64,000 nucleotides of DNA from Chamaelirium japonicum (GCA_947650365.1 OX393549.1:20450572-20514571), one strand, 5' to 3'; counted from the first letter of the stretch, positions 22,441-33,940 are shown. The notes: generated by a model from the sequence alone, not told the origin. Program-made: numbers and translations.

Positions 22441-24588
22441 TTTCCCATCAAACACATAGGTGACTTGTGCAATTCACCCAAAATGGTTGGGATGCAGCAA
22501 GAGGGGCAGGGGTAGCAATAGGTTATGAGGTAGGCTAGGTAGCTGAGGCATGCCCATACTCTCTCAAAACAAATAGCTCAATTCATTCACAGCAAGAAGA
22601 CTGTTTGGAATTCCAAATAGAATCATCTCCACAACTAGTTACAAAACAATATAAATTTATGAATTATTAGTCAACACTTCAAGGTTCGACCATCGTGCTA
22701 CATCACCAAAAGGTAAATAACTACCGCAATTGAGAATCACATCATAGGAACCAATATGGTCATATTTTAATCAACTGATGCAATAAGATTATATTTGTAT
22801 TTTTAAACATGCAGTATAAAGGCAATGAAGTTATGACCGGTTCAGGAAATGGTGGATCACCAAAATCATTTTCATGAATTTTTATTTTACTTGCCACTTG
22901 CTTATAAAGTTTGAAGAATCGGGTATTGTGCCATTGGTAATCAGCGGCATGCAGGGTATGTGTACCATATGAAACTGTGTCGCTACTAAGCACTTTCAAG
23001 AATGAAAGATAAAGAGGATTACCAGAAAACACACACACACACACAGTATGTGTTTCTAATTACACAGCAATTAAGGTAGTTGAGATGAAGAATTTGACTC
23101 TTCCATACAGCACCCTCAATCACACTGAACAAATATATTGCTCTTGGCCTAAAAACAACTAACATGTGTACTGTAAGTTTGTAACCACTAACTGATGCAA
23201 ACTAGCATTAACTAGGGTAACAATCTATATAAAAGAGTCCCAGAATATGTTTTTGTTCATCATATTTTCATTTTGAAAAGAAAAATATCCAATATTTGCA
23301 TGTAAAATAACAAAAAATACCCAAAATCCACACTTTTTAGAATCTTGGATTTGATCCTTCATCCAAATGTTCTTTCCCCTATAAATCTCATGGATCGGCA
23401 CTTCTTAACTTGCAAACTGATTTCAATAGAGGGTTAAGGAGTGGCATATTGGACCTACCCAATGGAATGAAACAATTTAGTTGGCTTGACCAACCCAGAA
23501 TTTGAGAGTATCCGAATCCGAACCAACAGTCAAACTAGTTCGGAGGCTGATCCGAACCAAAACACCTCCCGAACCCGAAATATGCCCCGATTTGGATTTG
23601 GTTCGTGGCTTTTCCCTGTCTCGAATCTAGTTCGGACAAATTGGATTCAAACAAGGCTAAATCAAACATTATTTAGCCGAATTTGGTCAATCAGCTGACT
23701 AAGCTCATTTTTTTATTTTTTTATTTTTATTTTGAACCAGTTTGCTTTTGGCCTAGTCCAAACCCAAACCCAAACCCAAACGAATCTCAAACTTGAACTG
23801 AACATAGCACTTTTTAATTTGATATTGTTTTTTGCCAATGATATCATAATGTATTGTTGCCATATCGTACAATATGTATTGATAATATGATACTAGACAA
23901 ATATGGACTAGTATAGGGTACAAACCCCTTGAATAGTGGTGGTAAGTGGCAACACTAGAGCACCTTATGTATCCTACAAGTACGACATGAGGTGATAGAG
24001 ATCGATGCTAAAATCCTAGGTTTGCTAACTTTGTAAACTAGTCTACAAAGATTGTTTAGGCCACACAACTACAAAATCAGTTGCTCGATACTTCACCCCT
24101 TGTGGCTTTATCCATTAGTGATTGTTGTATAAATATTAAGAACGTTATAGCCATTTACAACTTATGCACTAGCAAGAGTACAAAAACGAATAGCAAAAGC
24201 ATGAGTTAGAACTATCATGCAATTGCTAAATGATTACTTGGCTCTGGTCAATGGTTGTGGGGTATGGGGGCGGGGGTGGTGGGGGGAGGTTCTGAGGGAC
24301 GACGGTAAACAGGTGGTGACCGGATGTGACAAAAGACGATAGTGGCAGCGATCGGTAACGGTGACCGGCGTCGGACAATGGCAGTGAAGGCAATGGTGAG
24401 GGGTGGCGTTCGACGAGGAACAACCTATGAAGCACGAATACGGGTATGATATGGATACACTTATACTGCAAAATCTTATAAAATAGGGTACGCGTACAGG
24501 GTTTACAAAAATCCAAAGTTATTATTTTTTTTTTATAATTTTAGTATAAAATTATTATTTTGTTTTCCTAATTTTTTAATATTAGTAT
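22441..24588. other. Mostly unrecognised sequence; (CA)n and GAACC-rich blocks
   Basis: A short (AC)n lies near 23030-23044. 23480-23700 is rich in ccgaaccaa/gaacccgaa words and may be a degenerate hAT-type interior. 24240-24420 is GC-rich with ggtgaccgg words. No supported gene. Confidence 0.4.
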
Positions 24589-24596
24589 AATTTTTT

Positions 24597-25043
24597 CAGT
24601 GTTCTAAAAAGCGGCCCAGGCGGCCGCCTAGGCGCTAGGCGGCCCCCCACCGTCTCGCCTAGGCCCTAGGCGCTCCAGAAAAGTGGCCAAGCTCCCAGAC
24701 GGGGTAAGGCGGCCGGCCGCCTAGGCGGTCTAGGCGGAGCTAGGCTGGCCAGGCGGGCTGAGGCTAGCCAGGCGGGCTAGGCAGGCTGAGGCTAGCCAGG
24801 CGGGCCAGGCGGACCATTGTTTTCTTTTGTTCTTGTTAATCACTCAATCTTGAATTATGGCTATATACTTGTTCTTTAAAATAATGGTTTATGATAATCT
24901 TGAACTTATATTAATTTTTAAACATATATATATATATATATATATATTATAATACCAAAATAATAATTAAAAAAAGGCAAAACACCTAGGCGCTAGGCGG
25001 CCCTCCATGGCCCCACTAGCGCATAGCGCTTTTTAGAACCTTG
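24597..25043. mobile_element. hAT-type non-autonomous element, 447 bp, GGCGGCC-rich
   Basis: Ends CAGTGTTCTAAAAAGCG and, as complement, CAAGGTTCTAAAAAGCG form terminal inverted repeats. Target duplications aatttttt (24589-24596) and aatttttc (25044-25051) match at 7 of 8 positions. The interior ends carry cctaggcgctaggcggcc in inverted arrangement around an AT-rich core. This family differs from the TAGGGGTGGCAA group. Confidence 0.82.
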
Positions 25044-25051
25044 AATTTTTC

Positions 25052-25683
25052 CTCTTCTCCTCTTTTTTTCTCTTTTGGACTGGATCTGGGGGAATGATTC
25101 TCCTCTGGATTAGATCAGGAAAGAAGAGGGGGGGGGGGGGGGGGGTATCGAACCAAAACACCCAAAAATCTGTATCGGTGTCGTTCCCAAAACCAATTTC
25201 CGGACCCGACTCAAAATGTAGTACTGAGTACGGGGATTGGCATACCTGTACGCGTACTCGTATTCGGTGCGTACCTGGTACTTGTACGGTGACCGTTCCG
25301 AAGTACTGGTGCTACACAGGGGATAACTGGTATAGTTCGTAAACACAATTTTTGGCTTGATTTGCAACTTTCACTAAAATCTTGAAAAATCTTGTAGTTG
25401 GAACTCAGTGACTTTTAACTACACAGTTGTTTGTTTGGTTGCAAGTTGTAAACACAGGTTGCAACTAATTGTACCCAAATAGTAGAGTTTGGTAAAAACG
25501 CAGGAGTTGCAACTCTTCATAACCGAACTATAATAGTTAGTTCATTATAGAGTGATTTTGATAGTAATAACCATCAAGCATGTCCAATCTATTTGGGGTT
25601 GGCTTTATGAACCCTTCTTTACCAATCATCCATGTTTATCTCTATTAACACTGCAAGTTTATATATACGGCAAATTAGGTTTA
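25052..25683. other. Unassigned; poly-G run at 25129-25146
   Basis: Contains a run of about 18 G and a gtacctgtacg/cgtactcgtattcgg-rich stretch at 25200-25340 that could be a degenerate repeat. No gene seen. Confidence 0.4.
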
Positions 25684-25925
25684 TTTGCAATATTAGCTAC
25701 AGGACATCATAATTTTCTATATTAGCTAAGGAACCTACAAGTATACATTCGTCTTCAAAAAGAGTATATATTCGTCTTCAGAAAGACTGAAAGAGTATAC
25801 ATTCGTTTCAGAAAGAGTATAGATCATCTTCAGAAAGAGTATATATTCGTTGGGAGGGACTTGAGTTATATTTCGAAATTAACGTGTTCTGCAACTGTCA
25901 TCTCTCAAAAAGGATTTGTGTCAAA
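25684..25925. repeat. Dispersed repeat R, copy 2
   Basis: Matches 22206-22440 with the same order of blocks and an extra gaaagagtata unit. Direct orientation, about 3.4 kb apart. Confidence 0.75.
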
Positions 25926-28002
25926 CTACCCATTATATATATCATTACAAACAAAATCCACTAAAGCCATGTTTTGTCTTCCCCTCCTTTTTCTTGAACC
26001 CTCACAATATTTGACCATCTCCTTACTAGGATTGCCTCTGCTCTCAGTTGTACACACCCACAAGCCATTTAGATTTTTGCATTTTTTTAACATTTTTAAT
26101 TTTTAATTAATTATAATTTTGGAATAATATGTATAGTTTTTGAAGCAACAAAATTCAAATTTTGATAGCATGTAGATCGAATGTCTAGTAGTGACATACT
26201 AAAATTTCATTAGGTTTAAATAGATGAAAAACAATAATTGTATGGAATCACTATTAATTTCATTGTAATTACATGATAAACATAATGAATCATATCAAAA
26301 TTGATGCATAACATGTGTATTATTTAAACTTGTTGAAGATTTAAATAGAAATCCAAAACAAAAAAGGATTTAAAAAAATAGCACAACTTTCAAGCCCCAA
26401 ATCCATGAAGAAAAGTTTGATTTGATTTTGAAACCCAATCTAACCAAAAAGGGATGATAATGGGGAAAGCCCCTCTCTGGGCGAAACTGGTGATGTTTCC
26501 CCAGCTTCGAGACTTTTATATGGTCTGGCCCCAATTTATAGACCATAATAGTGATAAATTGGTGATTCCTGTGATATTTTGATGATCCGGGTGATATTTT
26601 AGCGATATGGTTCGATATATCGACGATAAATAGGTTATTTTCCCCCAAAATCATGAAAATATGAGAATGGGAAGGGGGGTTCGTATCGCCACTAGGTGAT
26701 AAAACGATTTATAGGTGATTTATTGCCAATTGTCAACGATATTTAAAACCATGATTACATAATGTGATACTCTTAAGATTTCTCTAAATCACTAAAAAAC
26801 CATATGAGGATATTTTCCATTCTATCTAAATCTTTCCATTAGTTGTCTAAGAAAATAGCCTCCATTATCCTGGCATAACTCTGAATTGTTCCCCAAAATT
26901 AATGTCATTTTCCTTACCGTTCATTCTGTCACCCACTCCTTCAACTTCATGGTTGACTCATTAGCTTAAGTCCACAATGGTTAGAGCAAATTTTATAAAG
27001 CACCTTTATTTTACATGTGGAACAAAAATACTTCTCTAATCATTTTAGTTTCGTCCTTCTTTTCAAGGTTTTATTAAATAAAATAATTAATCAATTTAAC
27101 TCAAATTCTCCTATGATTTTCTAAGCATTACTTGGTATCTTGTCAAGGCATCTTACCCTTAATGCATCATTTTCAAAGTCGACATAACTTCAACGAAGTT
27201 AGTTGAGCGATGCTAAACATGTGAACTCCTCAATGATGGTTCTTTTGAATAAACTCCTCCAACATAGTTCCCATATAGTAATTTCAAAAATAGGCTTTCT
27301 ATTTCACTATAATCTCATCACCCTTCACAAGAATAGTAGTGCCCTCGCTTTTGAAGCATCTAACTTGATATGTATCTAAATAGTATTTTCATAGTTACTA
27401 GAATCTTTATAAGTTACAGATTTGGAATTCTCTTGGTTATTGTTGATATTCTAAGGAGGTTCTCTAAATGATATAGTTGGAGTTAAATGGTTGCAAGCTA
27501 TGAATTAGTCACACACCCAAGGAACTAAATATCAACATATGTCGCTAAGTTTCCCGAAATATCTCGTTTCTTTCAACCCACTGAAACGAGGTATCCCCAC
27601 CACAATCCACGATTTTTCCTCCTGTGTAACACAGGCACCCACGAAAAGCACGTTATTTTGCGATTTATTGTGCAAAGAAATCTCATTTTCCCCTCCAATA
27701 TGTGCTTGAAATTCGAAATTGAAATCCTTGATCAAAGCACAACCCTTCTTTGCTTCACAACAAAATCGAAGGCTTCACATTTGGCCAAACAAGAGGAACT
27801 AGATGAATATATTTGTTTATTCCAACAAAATGCATCCGAGTTCTCCAACCTTTTATCTCCAAAAATGGACATAATTTATTTTTTTGCAAGGAAAAACGGA
27901 CATAAATCAGAACCAACTTCTACTTTCTTACTGCACTATGCAATCATTATTCAAAGAGGAAAAAAGGATACATCTCATAGTGTAGAAACAAACATTTACT
28001 AA
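25926..28002. other. AT-rich sequence without recognisable genes
   Basis: The longest ORFs are 27658-28002 (+, 114 codons) and 27532-27735 (-, 67 codons). They overlap on opposite strands, show no domain I know and have no neighbouring exon structure I can defend. 26480-26720 repeats gtgatatttt/gcgatat words. Confidence 0.4.
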
Positions 28003-28059
28003 CTATTCAGTATTCTCCCAATTTTGAGCCATTGTAAGCAAAGCTCTGTGGGGAAAAAA

Positions 28060-28233
28060 AATACACAGAAAAGGGAATTTGACTCGACATTTTACAATAA
28101 CTATCATTGAGAAATGAAGGGGGGCACACCTCTCACAAATCTGACAATTAGCGCGGATAAACCCCTTTCGGAGGAGCTCGTCAACTTCCCTCTTGAGCTC
28201 GGCGTGCTCCTTAGGATTCAGAATCAATTGCCA
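28060..28233 (-). pseudogene. Ty3/gypsy reverse-transcriptase N-terminal fragment
   Basis: On the minus strand the peptide NPKEHAELKREVDELLRKGF (from about 28224) matches the start of the Ty3/gypsy RT domain, where EH-ELK-QV-ELL-KG-IR is conserved. Beyond GFIRANCQ the similarity stops, so only about 30 residues are left. It overlaps the stop codon region of the esterase-like gene and follows it on the same strand. Confidence 0.65.
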
Positions 28234-29303
28234 CCTCCAACCCGCTGCTGCGATTCGATCAGCAAAGCGTTAAGCAGGATGTGGAGGGTGGCCTCATAAA
28301 CCACCCCATCATAGTGCATACCGTCGCCGGTACACCGGCGCCCGCAGTTCCGGCTCAACAACCCAGTGTCCAGATAGAAAAGCGGTCCACCAGATTGACG
28401 CAGGATCTTACTCTCATAAACATCCCGATTGTATGATTCCCACATTGTTCGATTCATCTTCTCCTGCTTCTCTTTGGTATTCAACATCGAATTCACCAGC
28501 GTCGGCAAGCCGAGCCAGAACATGTGGATCGGCTGGCTGGCAACCATGCCGTCAAGCCCGAATTCCGGCGAGAGCAGCCCCGAAGCCAACCTCCTCACAG
28601 CTGCCAGAGACGAGCCGTAGTCGGAGGCATTGGTGGAGTGGAGCATGTGCCACAGCCCGGAGCCGATGACGAGGACGTCCGGGTAGTGCCGGCCCAATGC
28701 CAGATCGCGGAGCACGCCGCCGGTCAGGTTGGTCTCGTAGGGCGCCCACACGAAGTCAACCTTGATGCCGTGCTCGGCGACGATGATCTGGTAGTTGCTG
28801 TGGCGGCGGAAGAGTTCGTCCTCGACGGCGGCCATCTCGGTGGGGTCGAGCACGAGGCGGAGCAGGGCGAGGACGAGGAGGCGGGCCTGGGAGTCGCCGG
28901 CGACGAGGACCCAGGATCCGTTGAGGAGGTCGGAGGCGTCGGAGCGGCCGAGGCGCTGGAAGCCACAGGCGGCGGCAGGGGTGGATAGGGACCAGGACCA
29001 GGACCACGAGGCGGCGGCGGCAGGGGAGGGGGTGAAGGTGATGTCGTGGAGGAATGGGAGGCAGGAGGAGGAGGTGGATGGGTGGGGGTGGGAGAGGGGA
29101 GGGGGGAAGGGGAGGGAGGAGAGGAGGAAGCGGGAGGCGGAGGGGAAGAAGGGAGCGAGGTGGACGCCGACGGCGAGGGTGATGAATAGGGCGCCGCTGA
29201 AGAAGAGCATCTTGTTGCGGCTCAGGTGCCAGCCGGCCATCCCCATCGGGACGAACAGCACCACGCACGCCGCTAGGACACCCAGCTGCGCCGGCCCCAC
29301 CAT
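28224..29303 (-). CDS. SGNH/PC-esterase-like membrane protein, 359 aa, single exon
   Basis: The first in-frame ATG is at 29303-29301; upstream in-frame codons reach a GTG at 29381 only, so that extension is not used. Residues 7-24 and 32-50 are two hydrophobic segments (VLAACVVLFVPMGMAG, LFFSGALFITLAVGVHL), giving an N-terminal membrane anchor. A Pro/Ser-rich linker follows, then GDSQ at 136-139 (the block with the nucleophile Ser) and DGMHYDG at 327-333 (the Asp/His pair). These are the marks of SGNH/GDSL-fold esterases and of plant PC-esterase proteins related to TBL wall acetyltransferases and CAS1-like proteins. A Golgi or ER role in acyl transfer is inference. The 5' half is strongly GC-rich, unlike its surroundings. 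The C-terminus (SQQRVGGGN) runs into a gypsy fragment and may not be the ancestral end. No frameshift is visible. Confidence 0.82.
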   Translation of the reverse strand: MVGPAQLGVLAACVVLFVPMGMAGWHLSRNKMLFFSGALFITLAVGVHLAPFFPSASRFLLSSLPFPPPLSHPHPSTSSSCLPFLHDITFTPSPAAAASWSWSWSLSTPAAACGFQRLGRSDASDLLNGSWVLVAGDSQARLLVLALLRLVLDPTEMAAVEDELFRRHSNYQIIVAEHGIKVDFVWAPYETNLTGGVLRDLALGRHYPDVLVIGSGLWHMLHSTNASDYGSSLAAVRRLASGLLSPEFGLDGMVASQPIHMFWLGLPTLVNSMLNTKEKQEKMNRTMWESYNRDVYESKILRQSGGPLFYLDTGLLSRNCGRRCTGDGMHYDGVVYEATLHILLNALLIESQQRVGGGN

Positions 29304-29560
29304 CGATTTGTCTCGCCGGTCCCGTCGCCGCCGCCCAGATGTCAGCAGATCAGCGGAGAGGCCATGCGGTCCGACTGCCACGCGGCGAAGAAAAGAGGGG
29401 CGGAAGAGAACGTTAGGGAGGGGGGGGGAGGGAGCGTGGCGGCGTTATGAAGCGAGAGGCGGTGGTGCGGGTATCGGTGGGAGGGACCAATCACCACGAT
29501 GGCAACAAGACAACAGATGTGTGCAGCGTATCCTAGCGGTAGAAGCGTCTTTGTGCTAAC
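29304..29560 (-). promoter_or_regulatory. Likely 5' leader and proximal promoter of the esterase-like gene
   Basis: On the minus strand, upstream of the ATG, is a CT-rich leader: the complement of the gggagggggggggaggg run at 29416-29432 and the gaagaaaagagggg block. On the plus strand accaatcacc at 29487-29496 contains CCAAT. No clear TATA box. Assignment rests on position and composition. Confidence 0.35.
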
Positions 29561-29801
29561 ATGCGCTCATGAACATGGCGCGCCGGGAGAATGGGACCTC
29601 ATTGACCACCGTCAGATTCGGGCTGCAACTTGGGTTTGGCTAATCCGAACCCGACGTTTACCAACCCGAGTTTTGATAGGGTTGGACTTGGGTTGGGTTT
29701 TTTAATTTTTGAAATGGGTCTGATTGAAAAATATCAACCCAAGATTGGGTTGGGTTGAGGTTTCGGGTTCAACCCAACCCAATCTGATCCGGCGTTTATA
29801 T
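29561..29801. other. GGGTTGGGTT-rich repeat-like sequence
   Basis: Contains gggctgcaacttgggtttgg and inverted aacccaaccc/gggttgggtt words, close in style to the interiors of the neighbouring elements. Probably a degenerate hAT-type fragment; ends not defined. Confidence 0.4.
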
Positions 29802-29809
29802 TATTTATT

Positions 29810-30895
29810 GGAAAATATTATTCATACCCCATAAATCTGTAATTAGTCCCCCATTTCCAAGAAACTTGAATACACCCCATTTTTTTTTTTCATACCCCAT
29901 TCCTATCCCAAAAACATCCTTCCCCCTTACACCCCACCTTCAATACACCCCAGTTAAATGGCCCGCCCTAACTTGATTATACCCCAATCAAACACATACC
30001 CCCTTAAATATACCCCAATTATATGCACTCTTGAATACACCCCACTCTTAAATAAACCCCATGCAGTTGGCTGATACTTGAAGGCACAAGTAGAGCTGCA
30101 ACTTGGACGGGCCAACCTGAACCCAACCCGAGTCCAACCCGAACCCAACCCGAATTTGGGCGGGCTAATCCGAGCCCAACCCGAATCATTTCTCCTCGAC
30201 CCGACACGAAGTTAGCGGGTCTGGGTCAAGGCTAAACGGGTTCGGGTCGTAAACGGGTCGACACGATAGACCCGTTTATTAAACGGGTCGGGTCCGGGTT
30301 TAGGGTCTGGACACGGTAGACCTAGGAAGACCCGTTTAGTATTCAATAGGTCATGTCGGGTCGGGTCGGGTCGGGTCTACCAGCAATCCGATACTATAAT
30401 ATATAAAACCAGTGGGTCTTTTGGGTCAGGTCAGGTTAAGTCGGATTGGGTCGGATCGGGTCAACTGAATAGATCCGGGTGGTAAACGGGTCTTATCGGG
30501 TCTTATCGTGTCTACCTGTTTATTAGCGAGTCGGGTACGGGTTTAGGATCTAGACACGATTAGTTAAACGGGTCGGGTCCGGGTCTAGGGGTTTTGGACA
30601 CGACACGAAACTAGACACGACACGAACCCGACACGACACGACTCATTGCCACCCCTAGCTGCAACTTGGGCGGGCCAACCCGAACCCAACCCGACTTTGG
30701 GCGGGTTAACCCGAACCCACCCCGCACAACCCGACGGGTTGGGCGGGGCTAAGTTTAAACGAACATTGGGTTGGGTTGGGGTACAAAAGACGCTGAGCAG
30801 GGGCTTTGGGGTTTGGGGGTATAAAAAAAAAAGGGCATTGTTGGTATTAAAGGATGGGCTAATTACAGATTTTTGGGGTATGAATAAAATTTCCC
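29810..30895 (+). mobile_element. Mutator-type non-autonomous element, copy 1 (1086 bp)
   Basis: The ends are inverted: ggaaaatattattcatacccc at the left and the complement of ggggtatgaataaaatttccc at the right, continuing into taattagtccc/gggctaatta. tatttatt flanks it on both sides (29802-29809 and 30896-30903). It is an inverted copy of 31186-32312, with the same internal blocks (cccatgcagttggctgatac, gacgctgagcaggggctttgg) and a nested TAGGGGTGGCAA-type segment ending at 30656. Ends plus 8-9-bp duplications fit a MULE derivative. Confidence 0.75.
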
Positions 30896-30904
30896 TATTT
30901 ATTA

Positions 30905-31167
30905 GGGTTATTTTGACTTTGCCCCCAAATCTTGCCTTGAATTAGACTTTACCTCCGATATTTTCGTTAATTAGACTTTACCCCCCAAAACCAAATGTTC
31001 CGTCAGCTCACCGTCTAAGAGAAAGGGTGAGCTGATGGAAAAGAAATAAAGTTTTAGGGGTGAGCTGACGGAAGCAGTTAGTTTTGGGGGGTAAAGTATA
31101 ATTTATGAAAAGATGGTGAGTAAAGTCTAATTCAAGAAAAATTTGGGGGGCAAAGTCAAAATAACCC
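30905..31167. mobile_element. Mutator-type MITE, copy 1 (263 bp), 9-bp target duplication
   Basis: Starts GGGTTATTTTGACTTTGCCC and ends with the complement GGCAAAGTCAAAATAACCC. The target duplication tatttatta is perfect and 9 bp long (30896-30904, 31168-31176). It is foldback in structure, with inverted taattagactttacc/ggtaaagtctaatt inside. It is inserted in the right target duplication of the preceding element. Confidence 0.92.
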
Positions 31168-31185
31168 TATTTATTAAAATTTTAT

Positions 31186-32312
31186 AAGAAATTTTATTCA
31201 TACCCCAAAAATCTGTAATTAGCCCGCGTATCCCTATCGTTTCTCAATAACTTACTCAACAATCCTTTAATACCAACAATGCCCTTTTTTTCGTACCCCA
31301 AACCCCAAAGCCCCTGCTCAGCGTCTTTTGTACCCCCAAACCAACCCAATGTTTGTTTAAACTTAGCCCAAGCCCAACCCGTCGGGTTGGCCGGGTTGTG
31401 CAGGGTGGGTTCGGGTTAACCCGCCCAAAGTCGGGTTGTGTTCGGGTTAGCCCGCCCAAGTTGCAGCTAGGGGTGGCAATGAGTCGTGTCATGTCGGGTT
31501 CGTGTCGTGTCTAGTTTCGTGTCGTGTCCAAAACCCCTAGACCTAGACCCGACCCGTTTAACTAATCGTGTCTAGATCCTAAACCCGTACCCGACTCGCT
31601 AATAAATAGGTAGACACGATAAGATCTGGTAAGACCCGTTTACCACCCGGATCTATTCAGTTGACCCGATCCGACCCAATCTGACTTGACCCGACCTGAC
31701 TCGAAAGACCCATTGGTATTATATATTATAGTATTGGATTGCTGGTAGACCCGACCCGACACGACACGTCCCGTTGAATACTAAACGGGTCTTTCCGGGT
31801 CTATCGTGTCCAGACCCTAAACCCGGACCCGACCCGACCCGTTTATTAAACGGGTCTATCGTGTCGACCCGTTTACGACCCGAACCCGTTTAGCTTTGTC
31901 CCAGACCCGCTAATTTCATGTTGGGTCATGTCGGGTTGAGGAGAAATAATTCGGGTTGGGCTCAGATTAGCCCGCCCAAATTCGGGTTGGACTCGGGTTG
32001 GGTTCAGGTTGGCCCGCCTAAGTTGCAGATCTACTTGTGCCTTCAAGTATCAGCCAACTGCATGGGGTTTATTTAAGAGTGGGGTGTATTCAAGAGTGCA
32101 TATAATTGGGGTATATTTAAGGGGGTATGTGTTTGATTGGGGTATAATCAAGTTGGGGCGGGCCATTTAACTCGGGTGTATTGAAGGTGGGGTGTAAGGG
32201 GGAAGGGTATTTTTGGGATAGGAATGGGGTATGAAAAAAAAAATAGGGTGTGTTCAAGTTTGTTGGAAATGGGGGCTAATTACATATTTATGGGGTATGA
32301 ATAGAATTTCCC
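31186..32312 (-). mobile_element. Mutator-type non-autonomous element, copy 2 (1127 bp)
   Basis: Inverted copy of 29810-30895. The ends are aagaaattttattcatacccc and the complement of ggggtatgaatagaatttccc. The target duplication aaattttat is perfect and 9 bp long (31177-31185 and 32313-32321). A nested TAGGGGTGGCAA-type segment starts at 31468, in the same place relative to the element as in copy 1, so it was acquired before the family spread. No ORF with a transposase motif. Confidence 0.85.
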
Positions 32313-32332
32313 AAATTTTATATTATATTATA

Positions 32333-32570
32333 GGGTTATTTTGACTTTGCCCCCAAACTTTTCCTTGAATTAGACTTTAACCCCCATTTTCATTAATTAG
32401 ACTTTACCCCCCAAAACTAATTGTTCCGTCAACTCACCGCCCAAAATTTTATTTATTTTCCGTGAGAGCTGACAAACAGTTAGTTTTGGAGGGTAAAGTC
32501 TAATTAATGAAATATGAGGGGTAAAGTCTAATTCAAGGCAAAATTTAGGGGGCAAAGTAAAAAATAACCC
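32333..32570. mobile_element. Mutator-type MITE, copy 2 (238 bp), 9-bp target duplication
   Basis: Same family as 30905-31167, with ends GGGTTATTTTGACTTTGCCC and AAAATAACCC. The target duplication tatattata is perfect and 9 bp long (32324-32332, 32571-32579). Left flank begins 3 bp after the right target duplication of copy 2 of the larger element. Confidence 0.92.
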
Positions 32571-32587
32571 TATATTATATGTAAGTA

Positions 32588-33177
32588 CTAGTGGTAGCCC
32601 GTGCCGATCGGCACGCAGAGGTCGCCTTAGGCGCGGTTGCAGGCATGGCAGCGGCTACCTTCAGTGGTAAAACATAATCGGTCAACTTTGACGTCAGCAC
32701 ACACCTTCGACGGCAACACTCAACTCCGGCAATGCTGCCCCGGTGGACCAGTGACCCCGACACCGCTATCACCGTCCACTGTCAAGACGGTCGTCATCCA
32801 GCTTAGGCGACCCCACCCCGGCGGACTGGTGACCCCAACATCACCACCACCGGTCGACCACCATTGAGACTGTAGTCGCCATCGCCACCTTCGAGAGAGA
32901 ATGTGTGTGTGGAAGGAATGGATGAAATGAGAGCAAAAGCGGGTTCATAAGAGCCGTCCAAACAATGGACCCCTATACTTGTGGGCCATTATTTGTGGAA
33001 TTTGTAGCTAATCATTTTTTGGTGGACGTAGAGAACAAAGAAATTTTTTTTGTTTTTTTGAAAAATAGAGGCCCAAGAGGGAGGGCATTTTTGCTACCCT
33101 ATTAACTTGCTTACGACCCAATCATGTGATGCCACATCATCCATTAGAACTACCATAATGGGGTAAGTATAGACCGA
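32588..33177 (-). mobile_element. Small Helitron (about 590 bp), minus orientation
   Basis: On the minus strand the 3' end is a GC-rich perfect hairpin, GTGCCGATCGGCAC, then GGGCTACCA and CTAG, followed by T in the host. The 5' end is read as TCGGTCTATACTTACC at 33177, preceded by A. TC at the 5' end, hairpin then CTAG at the 3' end and insertion between A and T are Helitron rules. The 3' end is convincing; the 5' end is less certain. Confidence 0.55.
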
Positions 33178-33185
33178 TAGCAAGC

Positions 33186-33940
33186 TTTTTTTTTTTTTTT
33201 TTTGAGAAATCCCTCAGGAGGTTGAGGGGGGGTTCGATCTGGACCCCTACCGGTTTATTAAAGAAGAAGGGGGTGAATGTTACAGCTCAAGGATTGCTAG
33301 TACAAATGGGCATCAGGAAAGCCTTCGCTCCCTCAGACGCGCAAGACGCCCAGAGGTGAACCAGCAATTTCGTCGAGATGATTATTCGGTCCACCGGCAA
33401 GGAGCGACTCTCGAAAGTCCTCCGATTCCGCTCCAGCCATAAGGACCACGAGATCCCTATGGCTAGCAAGTCCCAAGCTCGTTTGTCCCGACCCCTGAAG
33501 CGCCTGCGACGCCAACGACTCCACAATTCAGACACGGAACCCGGGATCTGCCTGACGCCCAGGCGATTCGTGAAGTGGATCCAGACGGCCCTCGTATAAT
33601 CACAACCCATCAGCAGGTGGTCAGCATTCTCCTCCTCCCTGCCGCACAGGCCACAAGACGGGTCCGAGACCCCCGGATGCTTCCACGACATAAGGTTGAC
33701 CTTCGTGAGTATTCTGTTCCGGAGTGCGAGGAGCATGAAGATTCTCGTCTTGAGGGGGCACCTGGAATGCTAGATAGCCTTCGCCGGGGGGCATGGGATC
33801 CCTCCGAAGTTCAGAAAGGAGTAACAGCTCCAGACGGTGTAGACCCCCGAGCTGGCCCTTCGCCAACCCACCTGGTCTGGTGAATATGAGAGGGAGTGAG
33901 TTAGAAAACTCGACGAAGAATAGCCTCCAAGTGAAGGCCG
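33186..33940 (-). mobile_element. 5'-truncated LINE with zinc-binding RT C-terminus and poly-A tail
   Basis: On the minus strand, 33736-33287 encodes a region with CGLCG, then ENADHLLMGCDYTRAVW and later SLWLERNRRTF. This is the C-x2-C...H-x-C reverse-transcriptase zinc-binding domain found at the C-terminus of plant L1-like ORF2 proteins. The plus-strand T run at 33186-33203 is the 3' poly-A tail. Coding sequence further 5' (to about 33930) is broken by stops and frame changes. Retroelement 5' truncation is usual for LINEs. I could not define target duplications. Confidence 0.85.

Noticed and set aside
27532..28002. Opposing ORFs of 114 (+) and 67 (-) codons
   Set aside because: No recognisable domain, mutual overlap, no splice context I can defend.
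29304..29381. N-terminal extension of 26 codons for the esterase-like gene
   Set aside because: It would need a GTG start; the first in-frame ATG is at 29303 and begins a sensible membrane segment.
28524..29559. Long plus-strand ORFs of 154 and 254 codons
   Set aside because: They lie opposite the esterase-like gene in GC-rich DNA; the minus-strand frame has membrane segments and GDSQ/DxxH motifs, the plus frames have none.
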